Position numbers and translations under genes: made by a program. DNA of 64,000 bases from Chelativorans sp. J32 (GTDB lineage Bacteria; Pseudomonadota; Alphaproteobacteria; Rhizobiales; Rhizobiaceae). The notes under the pieces are model-generated. The model searched no databases and was not told the DNA's origin. It saw nothing but the letters and a program-made list of their open reading frames with translations. The stretch is from NCBI RefSeq assembly GCF_000518985.1, contig NZ_JAEQ01000006.1, positions 62,001 to 126,000 on the forward strand, written 5' to 3'. Shown piece after piece: positions 26,351 through 35,433 of the stretch; positions within the stretch are counted from its first letter, which is position 1; each line of letters begins with the position of its first letter.

Positions 26351-27634
26351 ATGTCCGACGCGAACCGTCAGAAGATTCTCGACAAGGTCGACGCTTCAAG
26401 GGAAGAAGCGATAGCGCTGTTGCGTGACATGGTGAAAATCCCGAGCGTTACCGGCGACGAGGCGGCGATCCAGAAGTTCATGGCCGACTATATGCGCGGC
26501 ATCGGGCTCGAGGTCGATATCTGGGAAACCGACTGGGAGGAGCTGAAAAAGCATCCTGGTTACCGCCCCGTCGATCGCGGATATGAGGGCCGCCCGAACA
26601 TCGTCGCTACGCTGAAAGGCACCGGCGGGGGGCGCTCCCTGCTGCTCAACGGGCACACAGACGTCATACCGGTCGGCAATGGGGAAGGCTGGAGCGACGA
26701 TCCGTGGTCGGCCAAGATTGAAAACGGCCGTATTTACGGCCGGGGCTCGTGCGACATGAAGAGCGGTGTGGCGAGCCACGTCTTGGCGGTGAAGTTCCTG
26801 AAGGAGCTCGGCCTCACCCCAAAGGGTGACGTGATGATCAACGTCGTCATCGATGAGGAGGTCTCCGGCCATGGCACGCTCGACACCGTTGCGCGAGGCT
26901 ACAGAGCCGATGCCGGCATCTCCGGCGAAACGAGCGATCTCGCGGTGCAGCCGGCCTGCATCGGGCGCATCTGGTTCGAGATCGAGATCCAGGGCAAGCC
27001 CGCGGGAATCCAGCAGCGCTACCTCGGCGTCAGTGCCATTGAGCTCGGCTATAAGATCGTCAAGGCGGTGCAGGAACTGGAGGATCATCGCGTGGCGACC
27101 GTGCGCCACCCGCTCTACCCAAGCGCGATAGACTCGCTTCCCTGCATCATCGGCAGCTTTCAAGCGGGCAACTATCCCAGTGCCTTCCCCGCCTCGGCGC
27201 TTCTGAAGGGTTCTATCGGCACGGTGCCGGGTGAGGACCATGAGGGTGTAAAGCAAAGTCTCGTAAAGAAGATTGCCGAAGTCGCCGCACGGGACGAGTG
27301 GATGAAAGATCATCCGCCGATCGTCCGGTTCGTGGGCTATGATGCGGAAGCCTCGGAGATCCCGCGCGGTCACCCCATCGTGGAGACCGTGTCGCGGGCC
27401 TATACGGAAATCACTGGCAAGCAGCCCGTGATCAGCGGCCGCCAGGGCGCGGCGGATACGCGGTTCCTCAACAGCTATGGCGATACGCCCACCGTCATTT
27501 TCGGCCCCGGCTCAACCGCCGTGATGCACGCCAATGACGAATATGTCTCGATCGAAGATTATCTCACGGCCATCAAGGTGATGGCGCTCAGCATCTATGA
27601 TTGGTGCAACGGGGAAGCCCAGACCAAATCCTGA
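26351..27634 (+). CDS. M20-family deacylase / peptidase (ArgE/DapE type)
   Basis: A 427-residue zinc amidohydrolase. The metal and catalytic motifs of M20 are intact: LLLNGHTDVIP (about 98-108) with the first His, GRGSCDMKSG (about 133-142) with the bridging Asp, and VIDEEVSGHGT (about 168-178) with the catalytic Glu-Glu. A dimerisation insert occupies about 205-325. It would cleave an amide bond, such as an N-acyl, N-formyl or N-carbamoyl amino acid. It follows the LLM gene by 37 bases and ends the operon, with a strong terminator directly behind. The substrate is unknown. Confidence 0.83.
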   Translation: MSDANRQKILDKVDASREEAIALLRDMVKIPSVTGDEAAIQKFMADYMRGIGLEVDIWETDWEELKKHPGYRPVDRGYEGRPNIVATLKGTGGGRSLLLNGHTDVIPVGNGEGWSDDPWSAKIENGRIYGRGSCDMKSGVASHVLAVKFLKELGLTPKGDVMINVVIDEEVSGHGTLDTVARGYRADAGISGETSDLAVQPACIGRIWFEIEIQGKPAGIQQRYLGVSAIELGYKIVKAVQELEDHRVATVRHPLYPSAIDSLPCIIGSFQAGNYPSAFPASALLKGSIGTVPGEDHEGVKQSLVKKIAEVAARDEWMKDHPPIVRFVGYDAEASEIPRGHPIVETVSRAYTEITGKQPVISGRQGAADTRFLNSYGDTPTVIFGPGSTAVMHANDEYVSIEDYLTAIKVMALSIYDWCNGEAQTKS

Positions 27635-27659
27635 TCGATTCGCGAGCGAACAAAGAGGA

Positions 27660-27692
27660 GGGGCGCACCTTTGAGGCGCCCCTTCTTCTTTG
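27660..27692 (+). terminator. Rho-independent terminator after the PLP/CoA-transferase/LLM/M20 operon
   Basis: GGGGCGC and GCGCCCC pair around a 9-base loop (27660-27682) and are followed by a T-rich run (TTCTTCTTT). It lies 26 bases after the M20 stop and just before the next operator. Confidence 0.85.
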
Positions 27693-27712
27693 GCGGACTT
27701 TGTATAACATAC

Positions 27713-27736
27713 TATCTTACTATAAATAGATTGACT
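27713..27736 (+). promoter_or_regulatory. F420-regulon operator, site 4 (upstream of pnt operon)
   Basis: TATCT, TACTA, TAAA, TAGAT in order. The left half is identical to the other sites while the right half is degenerate (TAGAT for TAGTA). It lies about 70 bases before the pntA start and 20 bases after the preceding terminator tail. Confidence 0.55.
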
Positions 27737-27807
27737 TGGACTCTGATCGGAGTCACATTGAATGCGTCGGAGGGGTTCTCCTCCGGGCAATCAAGGAGAA
27801 GGGGGCC

Positions 27808-28941
27808 ATGCAGATCGCGGTTTTGAGCGATGAGGACACGCGGGTGGCGGTCACGCCGGAGACGGTTCGCAAATATGGGGCGCTTGGCGGCAAGATCCGC
27901 GTGCAGGGCGGCGCCGGGATCGGGGCCGGCATCCTCGACCAGGACTTCGAAACGGCCGGGGCAGACATCGTCCAAGACGCTGCCACTGCGGTCGGGGAAG
28001 CCGACATCGTGCTTGCAGTTCGCCGGCCGGAGGAAGCGGTAATCCGCGCCTGCAAGCCGGGCGCGGCCGTATTTGCTACCATGGATCCGTTTCGCGCCAA
28101 TGGGGCGCTTGAGGTGATGGCTGAGGCCGGCGTGAATGCCTTCGCGATGGAATTCATGCCCCGCATCACCCGCGCCCAGTCGATGGACGTTTTGTCGAGC
28201 CAGGCGAGCCTGGCCGGCTACCGCGCCGTTATCGATGCGGCTGGTGAGTTTTCCCGGCTGCTGCCGATGATGATGACCGCCGCCGGGACCGTTCCAGCCG
28301 CGCAGGTTTTCGTCATGGGAGCCGGCGTTGCCGGGCTGCAGGCGATCGCGACGGCGCGCCGCCTTGGGGCCTCCGTCTCGGCCACCGATGTGCGGCCGGC
28401 GACGAAGGAGCAGGTGGCCTCTCTCGGTGCCAAATTCATCGCAATCGAGGACGAGGAGTTTCGGGCGGCCGAAACGGCCGGCGGCTACGCCAAGGAGATG
28501 TCGCAAGCTTATCTGGCGAAGCAAGCCGAACTGATCGCAAGCCATATCGCCAAACAGGACATCGTCATCACCACCGCTCTCATTCCGGGGCGGCAAGCAC
28601 CTCGCCTTGTCACCCGTCAGATGATCGAAACGATGCGGCCCGGCTCGGTGCTGGTTGACCTGGCCGCCGAGCAAGGCGGCAATGTCGAAGGCTCGAAGGC
28701 TGGCGAAATCGTCACCGACGCACGCGGCATCAAGATTATCGGCAATTCCAGCATTGCGCGGATCAGCACCACGGCTTCGAGCCTCTATGCGCGCAACCTT
28801 TACAGCTTCGTTTCGATGCTGATCGACCGCGACAAGCCTGCCCTTGCCATCAACTGGGAGGACGAGCTGGTGAAAAGCACCATTCTGACGCGTGACGGGA
28901 AGATCGTCCATCCGGCCTTCGCCGGTACGCGGCCCAACTGA
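27808..28941 (+). CDS. pntAA: Proton-translocating NAD(P) transhydrogenase, alpha-1 subunit (NAD domain)
   Basis: A 377-residue soluble NAD(H)-binding domain I. Signatures include RVAVTPETVRKYGALGG near the N-terminus (about 12-28), the arginine-glutamine region (Q-A-S-L-A-G-Y) near 134-140, and the NAD fold FVMGAGVAGLQAIATARRLG (about 168-187). AAGGAG precedes the chosen ATG, so earlier in-frame starts (27736) are rejected. It is the split three-gene form common in alphaproteobacteria. With the other two subunits it uses the proton gradient to make NADPH from NADH. Confidence 0.92.
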   Translation: MQIAVLSDEDTRVAVTPETVRKYGALGGKIRVQGGAGIGAGILDQDFETAGADIVQDAATAVGEADIVLAVRRPEEAVIRACKPGAAVFATMDPFRANGALEVMAEAGVNAFAMEFMPRITRAQSMDVLSSQASLAGYRAVIDAAGEFSRLLPMMMTAAGTVPAAQVFVMGAGVAGLQAIATARRLGASVSATDVRPATKEQVASLGAKFIAIEDEEFRAAETAGGYAKEMSQAYLAKQAELIASHIAKQDIVITTALIPGRQAPRLVTRQMIETMRPGSVLVDLAAEQGGNVEGSKAGEIVTDARGIKIIGNSSIARISTTASSLYARNLYSFVSMLIDRDKPALAINWEDELVKSTILTRDGKIVHPAFAGTRPN

Positions 28942-29000
28942 CAGGTAGGATCGCGCCGCTCGTATTGATGCCGAGTGGCGCAACTCGTGGAGAAAATTAC

Positions 29001-29312
29001 ATGACGTCCACCGCCGTGATTCAGCTTTTTGTCTTTCTGCTTGCCGGGTTCGTCGGCTTTCAGACCATAACGCGCATCCCGCCGCTTCTGCACACGCCGT
29101 TGATGGCTGCCACCAATGCCATTTCCGGTATCTCTCTGGTTGCTTCGCTCGTGCTGGCAGGCACCAACCAGGGTCTGCTCAGCACCGTGCTCGGTACGAT
29201 CGCCGTTGGTTGCGCCACGGCGAATGTGGTGGGCGGCTTCCTCATCACGGACCGCATGCTGGCTATGTTCAAGCCGCAGAGGCTTGAGGCCAAGGAGTCC
29301 CTCAACTCATGA
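29001..29312 (+). CDS. pntAB: NAD(P) transhydrogenase alpha-2 subunit (membrane)
   Basis: A 103-residue membrane subunit with three to four hydrophobic helices: VIQLFVFLLAGFVGFQTI, ATNAISGISLVASLVL and LLSTVLGTIAVGCATANVVGG. The HTPLMAATNAISG signature, part of the proton path region, is intact. It overlaps pntB by 4 bases and follows pntAA by 59 bases. Confidence 0.9.
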   Translation: MTSTAVIQLFVFLLAGFVGFQTITRIPPLLHTPLMAATNAISGISLVASLVLAGTNQGLLSTVLGTIAVGCATANVVGGFLITDRMLAMFKPQRLEAKESLNS

Positions 29313-30694
29313 TCACCACCGGTATCCAACTCGCCTATCTTTCCGCCGCAGCGCTCTTCGTGATGGCGCTGCGCTCGCTCGGCCAGCCGACGACGGCCCG
29401 CCGCGGCATGCAGATGGCTGCCTTCGGCATGCTCGTTGCCGTCTGCGCGACGCTTGTCGACCAACGTATCCTTAGCTACGAGTGGCTGACCGTTGGGCTC
29501 ATTGCCGGCGGCCTCATCGGATATCCGCTGGGGATGTGGGTCCCGATGACGGCGATGCCCCAGCGCATTGCATTCAGTCATGCGTTCGGCGCACTCGCGG
29601 CAACTCTGGTCGGCGTCGGCGAGTATCTGCACGGTTTCGACGAGGAAACTCTGACGCACGGTAAGACCATCGCGCTGGGCTTTGAGGTGTTTCTCGGTGC
29701 GCTGACGGTGACGGGGAGCCTGATGGCGTTCGGCAAGCTGCAGGAACTGCTGCCGGGAGCGCCGATTACGTTCCGCGGACAAAATCTCTTCAACCTGTCG
29801 CTCTTCGCAGTAGGCTTGGCCTGCCTCGTATGGCTTATCGTCTCGCCTTACAGCGTTCCACTTTTTGTGGCGATCCTGGCGATCGGCCTGGTCATCGGTA
29901 TCCTGATGGTGATGCCGATCGGTGGGGCCGACATGCCGGTCGTCGTGTCGCTGCTCAACTCCTATGCGGGTCTTGCTGCCGTGGCGACGGGCTTCGCGCT
30001 CGACAACAACATCCTGATCGTCGTCGGCGCGCTCGATGGGGCCAGCGGTTTCATCCTGTCGATGGCCATGAGCAAGGCAATGAACCGCTCCTTCACCAAT
30101 GTGCTCTTTGGCGCCTTCGGGACGGAGGCCGGCATGTCGGAGGCCTCCCAGGGAGCGGTTGGCGAGATGGTGGCGATCGAGCCGGAGGATGCCGCCCTGC
30201 GGCTCGCATTCGCCAGGCGCGTCATCATCGTTCCCGGTTATGGGCTCGCGGTTGCACAAGCACAGCACCAGGTGCGGGAGCTTGCGGACCTTCTGGAAAA
30301 GCGCGACGTGGATGTGCGCTTCGCTATCCATCCCGTCGCGGGCCGGATGCCAGGCCATATGAATGTGCTCCTTGCGGAGGCCGGGATTTCTTACGACAAG
30401 CTGTTCGACATGGAAGACATCAACGAGCGCTTTTCCGATGCGGATGTCGCTCTTGTCATCGGCGCCAACGACGTGGTCAATCCTGCCGCGCGCACAAACC
30501 GGAGTTCACCGATTTATGGCATGCCGATCCTCAATGTTCAGGACGCCAAGAGCATCATTGTCTTGAAGCGCGGGCGCGGCAAAGGCTTCTCAGGAGTGGA
30601 GAACGACCTCTTCGTCTCGCCAAAGACAAACATGCTGTTCGGCGACGCCAAACAATCGCTGGCACAGCTTGCCAACGAGGTTAAGCAGGCATGA
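29309..30694 (+). CDS. pntB: NAD(P) transhydrogenase beta subunit (NADP domain)
   Basis: A 461-residue subunit with about eight N-terminal membrane helices and a C-terminal NADP(H)-binding domain III. GYGLAVAQAQHQVRELA (about 309-325), HPVAGRMPGHMNVLLAEA (about 342-359) and VVNPAARTN (about 390-398) are the classical NADP-site motifs. A weak hairpin lies just downstream. A transhydrogenase inside the F420 regulon, rather than as a lone housekeeping set, suggests that it is there to supply NADPH to the F420 reductase. Confidence 0.92.
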   Translation: MITTGIQLAYLSAAALFVMALRSLGQPTTARRGMQMAAFGMLVAVCATLVDQRILSYEWLTVGLIAGGLIGYPLGMWVPMTAMPQRIAFSHAFGALAATLVGVGEYLHGFDEETLTHGKTIALGFEVFLGALTVTGSLMAFGKLQELLPGAPITFRGQNLFNLSLFAVGLACLVWLIVSPYSVPLFVAILAIGLVIGILMVMPIGGADMPVVVSLLNSYAGLAAVATGFALDNNILIVVGALDGASGFILSMAMSKAMNRSFTNVLFGAFGTEAGMSEASQGAVGEMVAIEPEDAALRLAFARRVIIVPGYGLAVAQAQHQVRELADLLEKRDVDVRFAIHPVAGRMPGHMNVLLAEAGISYDKLFDMEDINERFSDADVALVIGANDVVNPAARTNRSSPIYGMPILNVQDAKSIIVLKRGRGKGFSGVENDLFVSPKTNMLFGDAKQSLAQLANEVKQA

Positions 30695-30701
30695 GGAGGA
30701 A

Positions 30702-30726
30702 AGGCGGCAGAAGGACTTTGCCGCCT
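30702..30726 (+). terminator. Hairpin after pntB
   Basis: AGGCGGCA and TGCCGCCT pair across a 9-base loop eight bases after the pntB stop. There is no U-tract, so it may be an mRNA 3-prime stabiliser or a weak terminator rather than a full one. Confidence 0.45.
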
Positions 30727-30756
30727 CACCGTGAGGAGAGTTGAGCCGCATCTTGC

Positions 30757-30780
30757 TATCTTACTAAATATAGTCTGAGA
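30757..30780 (+). promoter_or_regulatory. F420-regulon operator, site 5 (upstream of molybdenum hydroxylase operon)
   Basis: TATCT, TACTA, AATA, TAGTC in order, the left half identical to sites 2 to 4. A second perfect palindrome, TGAGAT-GTG-ATCTCA (30776-30790), overlaps its right end and may be a separate protein site. The operon starts 56 bases downstream. Confidence 0.58.
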
Positions 30781-30835
30781 TGTGATCTCACCGTATCAGG
30801 GTTGCGGCTGATTCAGGAGAGGGAGGAATTGCACC

Positions 30836-33229
30836 ATGGCTGCACAGGTTAGCAGCGGGCAGGGCGTGGGGGCTTCGCTTCAGCGCAAGGAAGACGACAG
30901 GCTGTTGCGCGGCAGAGGCCAGTTCGTGGCCGACATCCGGCTCGCCGGCATGAAAGATGTCGCTTTCGTGCGCTCGCCGATTGCCCATGGCCGGGTACGG
31001 GGGGTGCATGTTCCAGAAGAGCTGCGCGACAGGGTCGTCGTGGCTGCCGATCTCGAGGGCGTGAAACCGATCCAGGCCGTTTCGGGCCTTCAAGGCTTCA
31101 AACCGTCGGATCAGCCGATCCTGGCTTATGAGAAGGTGCGGCAGGTAGGCGAACTGATCGCCATGTGCATAGCCGACACGCGCGCGCACGCGGAGGATCT
31201 AGCCGCACTTGTGGAGCTGGATCTCGAGGAACTCCCGGCAGTGCACGATATGCTCGCCGCGCGTCAGCCGGGGGCACCGCTGCTCCATGAGCAGTGGGGG
31301 GACAATATTTTTCTTGAGACCTTTGTCGACGTCAATATGGAGGCGGCGCTCGATGCGCCGATCAAGGTGACGCGGGAGATTTCGACCGCGCGACAAAGCA
31401 TGGCGCCAATGGAGGGGCGAGGCACGGTTGCCTATTGGGACAACCGCATGGGCCAGCTCGTCCTTTACACCGGCTGCCAGATGCCGCACATCGTGCGGAC
31501 CGGCCTCGCCGAGTGCCTCGGGCTCGATCACCACCAGGTTCGCATCATATCGCCGGATGTGGGCGGCGGCTTCGGCTACAAGGGCATCCTTCTGCCGGAG
31601 GATGTCTGCCTCGGCTGGTTCGCGATGCGTTGCGGCCATCCGGTCCGTTGGATCGAGGATCGGCGCGAACATCTGACCGCCGGCGCCAATTGCCGCGAGC
31701 ACCACTATCGTATCACCGGCTATGCCGATCGAGATGGAAGGCTTCTTGGAATCGATTGCGAAGCCACGGTGGATTCTGGAGCCTATTCCTCCTATCCGTT
31801 CTCTGCTTGCCTTGAGGCGGCGCAGGTCGCAAGCATCCTGCCCGGTCCGTACGATTTCCCGTCCTATCGCTGCCGCACCTGGTCGGTCGCCACCAACAAA
31901 TGTCCCATCCTGCCTTATCGCGGGGTGGCACGCACCGGCGTTTGCTACGCGATGGAGCTGGTCATCGATGCGATTGCCCGCGAAGTTGGCATGGAGCCGC
32001 ACGAGGTGCGGCTGAAGAATCTCGTGCGCCCGGAGCAAATGCCCTTCGACAACATCACTCGAAAGCATTTTGACAGCGGTGATTATCCGGAAGCACTGCG
32101 CCGTGCCATCGCCGCGATCGACGTGCCAGCGATACGCGCACGCCAGGCGCGTCCCGAGCCGGATGGCAGGCTGATCGGTGTGGGTCATGCGATCTACTGC
32201 GAGCAGGGCGCACACGGCACCTCCGTCTATGCCGGTTGGGGCATCCCTATGGTGCCGGGGCACGAACAGGCGACGGCGCGCATGACGCCCGACGGGGGTT
32301 TGGAATTGCGTGTCGGTGTGCACTCGCACGGCCAGAGCATGGAGACGACGCTGCCGCAGATCGCGCACGAAATTCTTGGCATCGATGTCGCCAAGATCAA
32401 GCTGGTGCACGGAGACACGGAATACACACCCTATTCTACGGGAAGCTGGGGATCGCGCTGCGCCGTGATGGCAGGCGGCGCTGTGGCGACCGCCTCGCGC
32501 GAGATAGCCAAGCTCGCCGAGGGCATCGGCGCACATCTTCTGCAGGCAAAGATAGATCAGGTGGAACTGGTCGGCGGCGCCGTGGTAGGGCCATCCGGCA
32601 GTGTCACGCTCGAAGAGATCGCGCGGACCTGGTACCGTCGCCCCCAAAACCTGCCGGACGGCGTCGATCCGCGCGGCCTGGAAGTGACGATCGGCCACAA
32701 GCCGGTCCGCGACAGCGGCACATTCAGCTATGCGGCGCACGCCGCTGTTGTGGCCGTCGATCCGGAACTCGGAGACATCGAAATCCTCGACTATGTCATC
32801 GTCGAAGATGGCGGCAAGCTCATCAACCCGATGGTGGTCGACGGGCAGATCTTCGGCGGGCTGGCGCAGGGCATCGGTACCGCGCTTTATGAGGAGATGA
32901 ATTTCGACGCCTCCGGCCAGCCGCTTGCCTCTACCTTTGCCGATTATCTTCTGCCGGGCCCGACGGAGATACCCGCGCCTCGGCTGGAGCATATGGAGAC
33001 TCTGGCCCCCTACACGGAATTCGGCGTCAAGGGGATAGGAGAGGGCGGAGCGATCGCGCCTCCTGCGGTCATCGGCAACGCGGTCAACGATGCGCTGAAG
33101 CGTTACGGCGTCGAGCTTTTGCACACGCCGATGACGCCACGTCGGGTTCTGGAAGCGATCCGTAATGCCCCTGTCCGCGAGGATCGCGGGCCCGAGGCGA
33201 TGGAGAACATGCGCGGAGAATTCGCATGA
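30836..33229 (+). CDS. Molybdenum hydroxylase large subunit (xanthine dehydrogenase / CoxL family)
   Basis: A 797-residue molybdopterin-cytosine-dinucleotide-type catalytic subunit. It keeps the family layout: an N-terminal aldehyde-oxidase-type hammerhead domain (about 20-130), the DVGGGFGYKG cofactor loop (about 241-250), PYRGVARTG (about 360-368), and the catalytic glutamate in GIGEGGAIAPPA (E736). The CO-dehydrogenase-specific active-site Cys loop of form I CoxL is not seen, so hydroxylation of an aromatic N-heterocycle or aldehyde is more likely than CO oxidation. It overlaps the FAD subunit gene by 4 bases. It may hydroxylate the imported substrate early in the pathway. Confidence 0.87.
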   Translation: MAAQVSSGQGVGASLQRKEDDRLLRGRGQFVADIRLAGMKDVAFVRSPIAHGRVRGVHVPEELRDRVVVAADLEGVKPIQAVSGLQGFKPSDQPILAYEKVRQVGELIAMCIADTRAHAEDLAALVELDLEELPAVHDMLAARQPGAPLLHEQWGDNIFLETFVDVNMEAALDAPIKVTREISTARQSMAPMEGRGTVAYWDNRMGQLVLYTGCQMPHIVRTGLAECLGLDHHQVRIISPDVGGGFGYKGILLPEDVCLGWFAMRCGHPVRWIEDRREHLTAGANCREHHYRITGYADRDGRLLGIDCEATVDSGAYSSYPFSACLEAAQVASILPGPYDFPSYRCRTWSVATNKCPILPYRGVARTGVCYAMELVIDAIAREVGMEPHEVRLKNLVRPEQMPFDNITRKHFDSGDYPEALRRAIAAIDVPAIRARQARPEPDGRLIGVGHAIYCEQGAHGTSVYAGWGIPMVPGHEQATARMTPDGGLELRVGVHSHGQSMETTLPQIAHEILGIDVAKIKLVHGDTEYTPYSTGSWGSRCAVMAGGAVATASREIAKLAEGIGAHLLQAKIDQVELVGGAVVGPSGSVTLEEIARTWYRRPQNLPDGVDPRGLEVTIGHKPVRDSGTFSYAAHAAVVAVDPELGDIEILDYVIVEDGGKLINPMVVDGQIFGGLAQGIGTALYEEMNFDASGQPLASTFADYLLPGPTEIPAPRLEHMETLAPYTEFGVKGIGEGGAIAPPAVIGNAVNDALKRYGVELLHTPMTPRRVLEAIRNAPVREDRGPEAMENMRGEFA

Positions 33230-34059
33230 AGCCCGTCAACTTCGACTATGTGCGGCCGAGGGACGTCGAAGGCGCGCTCCGGTTCATCGCCAATGACGAG
33301 CGTGCGGTGAAGATCATGGCAGGCGGCCAATCGCTAGGGCCGATGCTCAATATGCGACTGGTGCAGCCGGACCTCATTGTCGACATCACCGGCATCGAAG
33401 AACTCCGCCAAGTGGAAGAGAAGAACGACACGGTTGTGTTCGGCGCGTGCATCACGCATGCTGACATCGAGGATGGCAGGGCCCCGGACGTTACACGGGG
33501 CGCGTTGCGCACTGTGGCGCGCGGCATCGCCTATCGGGCTGTGCGCAACCGCGGCACGATCGGCGGCAGCATCACCCACGCTGATCCTTCGGCCGACTGG
33601 ATATCCATCCTGGCAGCGCTTGGAGCGACGGTGACGCTGCGCGGGCCGGAAGGCAGCCGCAGCATTCCCATCGAGAATTATATCATGGGAGCGCTCGAGG
33701 CCGATCTTCGGCCGGGCGAGATGCTTGTTTCCGTCACGGTCCCGCGGCTCAGCGCGGCGGCCCGCTGGGGCTATTACAAGAGCTGCCGCAAAACGGGTGA
33801 ATTTGCGCATGCCATCGGCGCTTTCCTTATCGATCCCGAGCGGGATGTGTGTCGTGCGGTTTTCGGTGCCACTGAGAGCCGGCCGATCGTCGTAGCCGAT
33901 GCGCGCAGGCTGCTTGGCGACAGCTCTGCCCCGAGCGCAGGATTCGATAGCCGGCTCGCCGACGAACTGGTGGAGGCCGGCGGCATGGCCGACCCGATCG
34001 ACCGACAAATCCACGTGGCCGCGTTGCGGCGCGCCGTCGAGCAGGCAGGTGCGGCATGA
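33226..34059 (+). CDS. Molybdenum hydroxylase FAD-binding subunit (CoxM family)
   Basis: A 277-residue FAD subunit. The two FAD motifs AGGQSLGPMLNMRL (about 32-45) and TIGGSITHADPSADW (about 110-124) are intact, and a C-terminal CO-dehydrogenase-flavoprotein-like domain follows. It transfers electrons from the iron-sulfur subunit to an acceptor (quinone, NAD or oxygen). It overlaps both neighbours by 4 bases. Confidence 0.88.
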   Translation: MKPVNFDYVRPRDVEGALRFIANDERAVKIMAGGQSLGPMLNMRLVQPDLIVDITGIEELRQVEEKNDTVVFGACITHADIEDGRAPDVTRGALRTVARGIAYRAVRNRGTIGGSITHADPSADWISILAALGATVTLRGPEGSRSIPIENYIMGALEADLRPGEMLVSVTVPRLSAAARWGYYKSCRKTGEFAHAIGAFLIDPERDVCRAVFGATESRPIVVADARRLLGDSSAPSAGFDSRLADELVEAGGMADPIDRQIHVAALRRAVEQAGAA

Positions 34060-35267
34060 ATACGATCAACCTCACCATCAATGGCCGGGCGACCAGCGCC
34101 CCCTGCGAACCCCGCACGCATCTTGCGGACTTCATTCGTGAGACCCACGATCTGACAGGAACGCATATCGGCTGTGAACACGGCGTGTGCGGTGCGTGCA
34201 CGGTGCTCATTGACGGGGTGCCGGCGCGGTCTTGCATTACCTTTGCCGCCGCCTGTGAGGGAGCCTCGGTGACCACTGTGGAAGGGCTGGATGAGGACGA
34301 GATCACGGCCGAACTGCGCGTCGCCTTTTCGCGCGAACACGCATTGCAGTGCGGCTACTGCACGCCCGGCATGCTTGTCTCCGCGCGGGACGTTGTGCTG
34401 CGCATGGAGGCACCAACAGAGCAAGACATCCGCGTCGCGATGAGCGGCAATTTGTGCCGCTGCACGGGATATGTGGGCATCGTCAAAGCTGTCCAGGCAG
34501 TGGTTGCCGATCGACGGGCGCGCGGCATCCAGCCGATACCCGATGGAGGCCGGACCCGGCTTGGTCCCGCCGGTTCGGGCAATGCGGCGGAACGGGGAGC
34601 CGCACCGGCCCCAGCCACCACGATGAACGGGGCGATCTCCGCTTCAGCAGCGCGCCCGGCCTCGGTTGCCCAGGCGGAAAATTGGAAGCCCCAGACAACC
34701 TTCGAGCAGAGCTTTACGGTCGCCCATCCTGTGGATGTGGTTTGGGGCTTCTTCGGTCGGGTAGAAGAGGTTGCCGCCTGCCTCCCTGGTGCCTCTCTCA
34801 ACGGCCCAGCCCGGGATGGGCATGTGGAGGGGCAGATCAAGGTCAAGGTGGGGCCGATCTCTGCCGAGTTCCATGGAGCGGCCGATATCACCCGGGACGA
34901 GGCCACCCGCACCGGTGTCATTGACGGGGTTGGTAAAGACAGGCGCAGCAATTCGACCACACGGGGGCAAATCCGCTATGCCGTCCGGCAGGCAGAGACA
35001 CCGGGTGAGACCCGCGTCGACCTGACCGTCGGCTTCACCCTGTCGGGCATGCTCGCGCAGTTCAGCCGGTCAGGCCTCGTGCAGGACGTCGCCAACAGGT
35101 TGATTGCCGTATTCGTCCAAAATCTGGAAGCACGCCTGGCGCACCAGATGCGAGGCGACGCGGGGCCACCGCCTGCGGCGGGAGAGTTCGATGCGGGTTC
35201 GTTCCTGTCCTCGGTTTTCCTGGGCCAACTGAAGCGCTTGGTGGGGCGGTTCTTCCGGCGCAATTAA
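34056..35267 (+). CDS. Fusion of 2Fe-2S molybdenum-hydroxylase subunit (CoxS) with CoxG/SRPBCC domain
   Basis: A 403-residue natural fusion. Residues 1-160 are a complete CoxS: plant-type cluster cysteines in GCEHGVCGAC and a late Cys (about C60), then the second cluster in QCGYCTPGM and CRCTGY. A proline- and alanine-rich linker (about 165-205) joins it to a CoxG-like SRPBCC domain (about 210-350) with PVDVVWGFFGRVEEVAACLPG. The C-terminus ends in a hydrophobic-basic helix (LGQLKRLVGRFFRRN). In CO dehydrogenase systems the separate CoxG recruits the enzyme to the membrane and supports electron delivery to quinone, so the fusion may tether this enzyme there. The reading frame is continuous. 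Confidence 0.87.
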   Translation: MNTINLTINGRATSAPCEPRTHLADFIRETHDLTGTHIGCEHGVCGACTVLIDGVPARSCITFAAACEGASVTTVEGLDEDEITAELRVAFSREHALQCGYCTPGMLVSARDVVLRMEAPTEQDIRVAMSGNLCRCTGYVGIVKAVQAVVADRRARGIQPIPDGGRTRLGPAGSGNAAERGAAPAPATTMNGAISASAARPASVAQAENWKPQTTFEQSFTVAHPVDVVWGFFGRVEEVAACLPGASLNGPARDGHVEGQIKVKVGPISAEFHGAADITRDEATRTGVIDGVGKDRRSNSTTRGQIRYAVRQAETPGETRVDLTVGFTLSGMLAQFSRSGLVQDVANRLIAVFVQNLEARLAHQMRGDAGPPPAAGEFDAGSFLSSVFLGQLKRLVGRFFRRN

Positions 35268-35433
35268 CGCAAACGTCCAGCGGCCCTTTCGATGAGCTCC
35301 GTGCCTTCTTTCGAAGCGCAGCCCATCCTTGTTGCGGCGGGTTGCGGGACGAGGCCGATTCCGTCAATTCATGCGATTCTGCCAAACCCAGTGTGCTATG
35401 GCGCTTTCATCCTATTTGTCGTACATAAAGATC

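Noticed and set aside
29060-30358. 432-residue open frame antisense to pntAB and pntB
   Set aside because: Same reasoning: His/Arg-rich composition, no motif, and full overlap with two intact transhydrogenase genes.
31199-33124. 641-residue open frame antisense to the molybdenum hydroxylase large subunit
   Set aside because: It lies wholly opposite a gene with clear family motifs. Long antisense frames are common in GC-rich coding DNA, and the translation shows no domain I recognise.
30836-35267. Carbon-monoxide dehydrogenase (coxMSL) interpretation
   Set aside because: Order is large subunit, FAD subunit, Fe-S fusion, not coxMSL, and the form I active-site Cys loop is not seen, so a heterocycle or aldehyde hydroxylase is more likely.
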